Below are positions 14,315 through 17,721 of a stretch of 17,721 nt of DNA, one piece after another. The DNA comes from JBBQXY01 sp038209195 (lineage in GTDB: Bacteria > Chloroflexota > Ktedonobacteria > Ktedonobacterales > Ktedonobacteraceae). Position 1 is the stretch's first letter. Each line of letters starts with the position of its first letter. The DNA lies in assembly GCA_038209195.1 (NCBI GenBank), contig JBBQXY010000128.1:1-17721 (forward strand). The letters run 5' to 3'. Below the pieces are notes generated by a model. That model worked only from the letters and a program-made list of their open reading frames with translations, did no database searches and was not told the origin of the DNA. The position numbers and the translations under genes are program-made.

Positions 14315-15727
14315 ATGTTAAAGCGTTTTCAGCGGGTGTCGATGTTTCCCGCTTTGCTATTCTGCCTTTTTCTCATCCTCTTGACCGCGTGCTCAGGTAC
14401 GCCAACAACCCCTGGTACTCAAGCGACCTCTACGCCTACTGGCAGCCAGAACACGCCTACCAGCAGCGCGACTGCCACAAACGGTACACAGGGCAATAAT
14501 GGTGGCTCATCAGGGATGCCGCAGACCACTACGTCGTGCCCGGCTGCGAATACGGCGCGTGCGGCAGTCATGCGCCCATTGGCTTTGGGTAGCCATCAGA
14601 ACCTGGTGTACATCTATAATGATGTGCCAGCGAACACCTCAACCTCTTCTGGCGTGCTGCGTCGTTATGACACTACCACTGGGCAGAAGGTGAATATCGC
14701 CACCAGTGGCCTTCGCATCGACCAGGCGCAAATTTCCAGGGATGGGCAGTGGGTGCTCTTCCTCAGCATTCCTGACCCGCGTGGCGATTCCCAGCATAGT
14801 GCCATGCTGCAACTGGTGCGCATGGATGGTCAGGGACTGCAAACACTCTACTGTTTCCCCAACGTGACCTATTCAGGCCATAGCAATTCATCGCGCTTGC
14901 CGATCTCCATCCAGTGGTCGGAGGATCAAAAGTCGCTCCTCGTCTCGGTCAACACCAATAACAATACGAGCCAGATCTTTCTGATCGATGTAGCGAGCGG
15001 ATCTATTCGTCAGCTATTCCTGGACCAGAACGATTCCCTCTACTCCTATAGCGTCGTGACCTGGCTCGATTACACGCATTTTTATATCATCAAGCAGGGT
15101 AACAGCGCACCCACGCCGCCAGCAACGGTTTTTCTGCTGGATGCCTACACTGCCACGGTTACTAATCCTGGCCTGGTGAACATTCTGACCACAGACACGC
15201 GCATGAGCTACTTCTCGCTGGACAGCAGCCCCGATGGGAGACAACTCTATAATTCCAATTGTCTGTTGGCGGCTAGCCCGTTCAACATAACGATCAAGGT
15301 CGGCCCTGCTACAGGTGGTGCGCGTACTACGTTCTTTCAGGGGACGCCACAGGACTGCGTGCAAGTGTTGCGCGTAATCTCGCCGACTAAGCTGCTGATG
15401 CTGGCTCAGGTTGCCACTGAAGCTGGCAACGCGTATGCAAACGATGTCTGGACGATGAATACTACTCCAGGGGCCAGCGAAAATGTGCTGACCATTCTCT
15501 CCGTTTCGCCTAGCGAGCAGACGCGTTATGATATGAATGAGACCACGCAGTTCAGTTGGTCAAATGTCTCACGCGACGGCAACTCCTATGCTCTTCAGGA
15601 AGCCGATCCCTCCGCGAATACACAGAGCATCCTGATCGGTTCGTTGAGTGGTGGCAATACGCACGTGATCGCAATTACAAACAGTGGTCTGAGCACAGTA
15701 AGTTTGGCGGGTTGGACGACGATGTGA
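14315..15727 (+). CDS. Lipoprotein with TolB/WD40-like beta-propeller repeats
   Basis: The 470-residue product has a classical lipoprotein signal: basic start, hydrophobic core (about 9-23) and lipobox LTAC with Cys26 as the lipidation site. A Thr/Ser/Asn-rich linker (about 27-75) probably spans the cell wall. The rest reads as repeated beta-strand blades of TolB or WD40-like propeller type. Examples are ISRDGQWVLFLS, IQWSEDQKSLLVS followed by IFLIDVASGSIRQLF, FSLDSSPDGRQLY and FSWSNVSRDGNSYAL, with S-x-D-G turns. Such proteins bind partners or ligands outside the cell; no catalytic motif is seen. The gene ends 61 bp before a large hairpin, which suggests a single-gene unit or an operon with the membrane protein upstream. 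The ligand is unknown. Confidence 0.85.
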   Translation: MLKRFQRVSMFPALLFCLFLILLTACSGTPTTPGTQATSTPTGSQNTPTSSATATNGTQGNNGGSSGMPQTTTSCPAANTARAAVMRPLALGSHQNLVYIYNDVPANTSTSSGVLRRYDTTTGQKVNIATSGLRIDQAQISRDGQWVLFLSIPDPRGDSQHSAMLQLVRMDGQGLQTLYCFPNVTYSGHSNSSRLPISIQWSEDQKSLLVSVNTNNNTSQIFLIDVASGSIRQLFLDQNDSLYSYSVVTWLDYTHFYIIKQGNSAPTPPATVFLLDAYTATVTNPGLVNILTTDTRMSYFSLDSSPDGRQLYNSNCLLAASPFNITIKVGPATGGARTTFFQGTPQDCVQVLRVISPTKLLMLAQVATEAGNAYANDVWTMNTTPGASENVLTILSVSPSEQTRYDMNETTQFSWSNVSRDGNSYALQEADPSANTQSILIGSLSGGNTHVIAITNSGLSTVSLAGWTTM

Positions 15728-15788
15728 TCCTAACTTCTGTGAGCTGTATTAGCAATCAATTCAGTTAGTCGGAGACCGTAGTAGTTAT

Positions 15789-15830
15789 AAACTGCCCTGA
15801 CAAGACAGTAACGTCTTGCCAGGGCAGTTT
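15789..15830. terminator. Large hairpin after the lipoprotein gene
   Basis: AAACTGCCCTG (15789-15799) pairs with CAGGGCAGTTT (15820-15830), and CAAGAC (15801-15806) pairs with GTCTTG (15813-15818). The result is a 17-bp stem with one mismatch and a 6-nt loop. Only TTT follows on the plus strand, so it is terminator-like without a strong T-tract. Its location just after the lipoprotein stop supports transcription termination or 3'-end protection. Confidence 0.6.
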
Positions 15831-16022
15831 GAGTTGTGCTGGCAACTTAGGTCGTCCGTTCGCAAAAATTGAGAACCTACAAGCCTCTGCTTCATGAAGA
15901 GGGAAGGAAATCCTCTGACAAAGAGAGGAAAATGATGGCCGTTCCTTCGCTACAGAAAGGAAAGAGGACCAAGAACGCAGGACGCTTGAGATGCTCACCA
16001 CATTCTGTCAACCATCTCTTCT
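15831..16022. other. No gene recognised
   Basis: The open frames here lack ribosome sites and overlap the hairpin or the IS remnant. A short inverted repeat TCCTCT/AGAGGA occurs around 15910-15930. This may be residual IS DNA, but I could not match it to the missing catalytic part of the neighbouring transposase in any frame. Confidence 0.4.
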
Positions 16023-16546
16023 TTATTTCTGATACTTCTGAATTGTTCGTTTCCTCACGCGAATATCCAACGTGAGGAGTTCTCCACGGATACGTTCCGC
16101 TCCCCAAAGCCGATTCTTCGATGCCATCTCCCGGATCAAGCTGATCGTCTCAAGCGAGAGCCTTGGCTTTCTCGCACGCACTCTTGATTTATGCTTCCAG
16201 AACACACGGAAGAGCTGACGATGCCAGCGAAGGAGCGTCTCCGGTTGGACGAGGAAGAGTGCTTGTTTCCAGGTCCGAACCATCCTGGCCAAGAGTACCA
16301 GAAGAAGCCGGTCCGTCTTTTGTATACTGGCCGCTTGATCTGTCGGCGTAAGATGATGAGTTGTAGCCGCAACAGTGCGTTTTCTGTCAGCAGTTCGGCT
16401 TTCCCTCGGGTCAGATCGGCAAACGTTCCGAGCACAAGGGAGGACGTCAGTGGTTTGATCCACCGCAAAACGCATTCTTGGAGTTTACGCAAGTTCAAAC
16501 AGACTCGTTGCTTGATCGAGGGAAATAGACACGACACGAATGACAC
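16023..16546 (-). pseudogene. IS3-like transposase/integrase remnant, frameshifted and truncated
   Basis: Two overlapping minus-strand frames together read as the N-terminal half of an integrase-type transposase. The first gives ENALLRLQLIILRRQIKRP (helical leucine-rich region). The second continues with KTDRLLLVLLARM, VQPETLLRWHRQLFRVFW and LWGAERIRGELL, typical of the helix-turn-helix region preceding the DDE core. The join is a -1 shift at an A4 run (complement of 16318-16321). The frame then stops at QKYQK, and the catalytic rve/DDE domain is absent. Programmed frameshifting occurs in IS3 elements, but loss of the catalytic core makes this a dead fragment. The exact IS ends were not found. 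Confidence 0.8.
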
Positions 16547-16707
16547 CTCTTCTTCATAAAAATAGGTGTGTGGTCAGAATATACACGCAAATTCACCTTG
16601 CTGATTGTACTCGTATTCCACGTGTTTTGGCAAGAAAGCTTGCTCAATCATGCACAACAAGCCAATTTCTTGAACGGATGAACTAAGTAGCCAGCACAAC
16701 TATCAAT

Positions 16708-17436
16708 TTACATGTGACTGCTCAGCCTCTCGGCTAGAAAAATATCTTCAGCGGTGGTGATTTTCAGATTAGTCGCGTCGCTTTCCACAAGAGCGACGCG
16801 CCCTCCTATACGTTCTACTGATGCCGCGGTATCAGTGCCCTCAAAGTGATCGCAGTTGGCCTGATCATACGCTTTGAGTAAAAAGGAAGCTCGAAAGACC
16901 TGAGGCGTTTGTGCTTTCCAAATCTGTTGTCTCTCGAAGCTCCTTTGTATGTACTTCTCGCTATTCACCTGCGCGATACGTTCTTCTTCTTCAAGTGGTG
17001 CAGCAAGAATAGCACCATCCACCTCCCGTGCTTTATGAATGAGCTGCTCCACCTTTTCTACAGAAATGAAAGGGCGAGCACCGTCATGGACCAGTACAAT
17101 TTCGACCTCTCCTGCATCAATGCGTGGACGTAACACCTCAAGAGCACACTGCTCAGATAGGTGTCGGGTTGCGCCTCCCCGAATAATCTGGTAGGCTTTC
17201 TTACATTGAGCATAGTGAACAAGTTTTGCCATTTGCTCCTCTTCACCTGCCGCAGCAACAAGCATAATCTCATCCACCAGAGAACAGCGGGCAAAGACGT
17301 CAATAGCATAAACGATAATCGGTTTGCCATTGATAGGGAGAAATACTTTGTTTATCGATTGTCCCATGCGAGTTCCTTGACCTGCACCTAAGACCACAGC
17401 CACTACTCGCTTCGATGCTCCTTTTTTGGAAAGCAT
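16708..17436 (-). CDS. ispD: 2-C-methyl-D-erythritol 4-phosphate cytidylyltransferase
   Basis: IspD transfers CMP from CTP to methylerythritol phosphate, the third step of the MEP isoprenoid pathway, in the cytoplasm. The 242-residue product has the nucleotide loop GAGQGTRMG (18-26) with Lys30, the HDGARPF motif (117-123), AQTPQVF (175-181), FEGTDTAAS (198-206) and NLKITTAED (223-231, Lys225). The usual DTxK segment after the central strand is replaced by an acidic run, PLEEEERI (147-154). The Thr that contacts substrate in E. coli IspD therefore appears to be Glu, while the Arg of the following DR/ER motif (Arg169) is kept. A related cytidylyltransferase such as TarI is a less likely alternative. 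The start has AAGGG about 7 nt upstream. No ispF is adjacent, and IS fragments lie on both sides. Confidence 0.88.
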   Translation of the reverse strand: MLSKKGASKRVVAVVLGAGQGTRMGQSINKVFLPINGKPIIVYAIDVFARCSLVDEIMLVAAAGEEEQMAKLVHYAQCKKAYQIIRGGATRHLSEQCALEVLRPRIDAGEVEIVLVHDGARPFISVEKVEQLIHKAREVDGAILAAPLEEEERIAQVNSEKYIQRSFERQQIWKAQTPQVFRASFLLKAYDQANCDHFEGTDTAASVERIGGRVALVESDATNLKITTAEDIFLAERLSSHM

Positions 17437-17479
17437 TGTTTACCCTTGTGCATTTTTCGATATGCCGTGCAAATATAGA

Positions 17480-17544
17480 AGAAACTATCTGAAAAAGATC
17501 ACGAGATGTTGAAAAGGATTCCTCAGCCTTTTCAGATAGTTTCT
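17480..17544. repeat. 16-bp inverted repeat with competing inner hairpin
   Basis: AGAAACTATCTGAAAA (17480-17495) is the exact reverse complement of 17529-17544, with a 33-nt spacer. Within the spacer, TGAAAAGG (17510-17517) pairs with CCTTTTCA (17527-17534), overlapping the right arm, so the two stems exclude each other. It lies between the transposase stop and ispD, and on the minus strand could be the transposase terminator, an IS-end structure or an ispD leader element. Confidence 0.7.
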
Positions 17545-17607
17545 CATACGGTAGATAACTTGTCAAGTTAGCTGTAAATCCGGGGTGTATGAAAAAGTTG
17601 TAGGCAA

Positions 17608-17721
17608 TCAAGCAGCATATTCGAGTTTCCAGAATGAGTTGTAGGACTGGTTGAGAACGGAAGTGCGCAAAGCGAGGACCGCATCCAAGCCATCAGGAGT
17701 CCAGCGCATGCCAGATTTTTT
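17608..17721 (-). CDS. C-terminal 37 residues of a transposase, ISKra4-like (partial)
   Basis: The minus strand enters the window in an open frame that reads GMRWTPDGLDAVLALRTSVL and ends WKLEYAA before TGA at 17608-17610. This wording is typical of the C terminus of ISKra4-family transposases, a family named from Ktedonobacter racemifer, where a final RW...LRxxxLN...FW segment is common. The rest of the gene lies beyond position 17721, so intactness cannot be judged. The family assignment is from memory and tentative; no reason is seen to call it a real non-transposase gene. Confidence 0.6.
   Translation of the reverse strand, partial: KKSGMRWTPDGLDAVLALRTSVLNQSYNSFWKLEYAA

Noticed and set aside
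15765..16001. Minus-strand 78-aa open frame
   Set aside because: It runs through the large hairpin, has no ribosome site and no recognisable motif.
16191..16559. Plus-strand 122-aa open frame
   Set aside because: It is antisense to the transposase remnant and has low-complexity, non-protein-like composition.
16574..16651. Minus-strand 25-aa ORF between ispD and the IS remnant
   Set aside because: It is too short, without a ribosome site or homology that I can recognise.

Overview
The window looks like chromosomal DNA from a soil-type Chloroflexota, most likely class Ktedonobacteria. This is inferred from three things. It carries the dispersed palindromic repeat whose translation reads FAAAQND, which is abundant in those genomes. 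The right end holds the tail of an ISKra4-like transposase. It encodes a large set of surface and signalling proteins. No rRNA, tRNA or marker gene fixes the taxonomy.

Layout. Positions 1-600 are repeat tract, including 63-bp tandem units. A minus-strand membrane protein follows (605-2779): a kinase-like domain lacking key catalytic residues, one membrane helix, and an RskA-like extracytoplasmic domain. At 2971-3249 a small MITE-like element with 11-bp inverted ends and flanking TTA carries another repeat block. Two further minus-strand genes follow: an HSL-family alpha/beta-hydrolase (3344-4306) and a divergent endonuclease/exonuclease/phosphatase (EEP) fold protein (4404-5483).

The centre is a plus-strand pyrimidine cluster, pyrB-carA-carB-pyrC (6104-13054). 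It encodes the first three steps of de novo UMP synthesis, from glutamine and bicarbonate to dihydroorotate. These are the activities that animals fuse into the CAD protein, and CarB itself resembles the CAD/CPS1 and Bacteroidetes type more than the E. coli type. The cluster has a near-consensus promoter (5712-5740) with a palindrome against its -35 box. A roughly 350-nt leader follows, with a 40-codon ORF whose stop codon lies in the loop of a strong intrinsic terminator (5909-5945). This is the architecture expected of pyrL-type, UTP-sensing attenuation and is the best candidate here for an undescribed regulatory system. Hairpin-rich REP-like repeats lie upstream of the promoter, between carB and pyrC, and in inverted orientation after pyrC.

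Downstream on the plus strand are a COG4705-like membrane protein (13342-14142) and a lipoprotein with beta-propeller-like repeats (14315-15727), closed by a large hairpin. The right end holds a frameshifted, truncated IS3-like transposase remnant, ispD of the MEP isoprenoid pathway, a 16-bp inverted repeat with a competing inner hairpin, and the last 37 codons of a second transposase running off the window.
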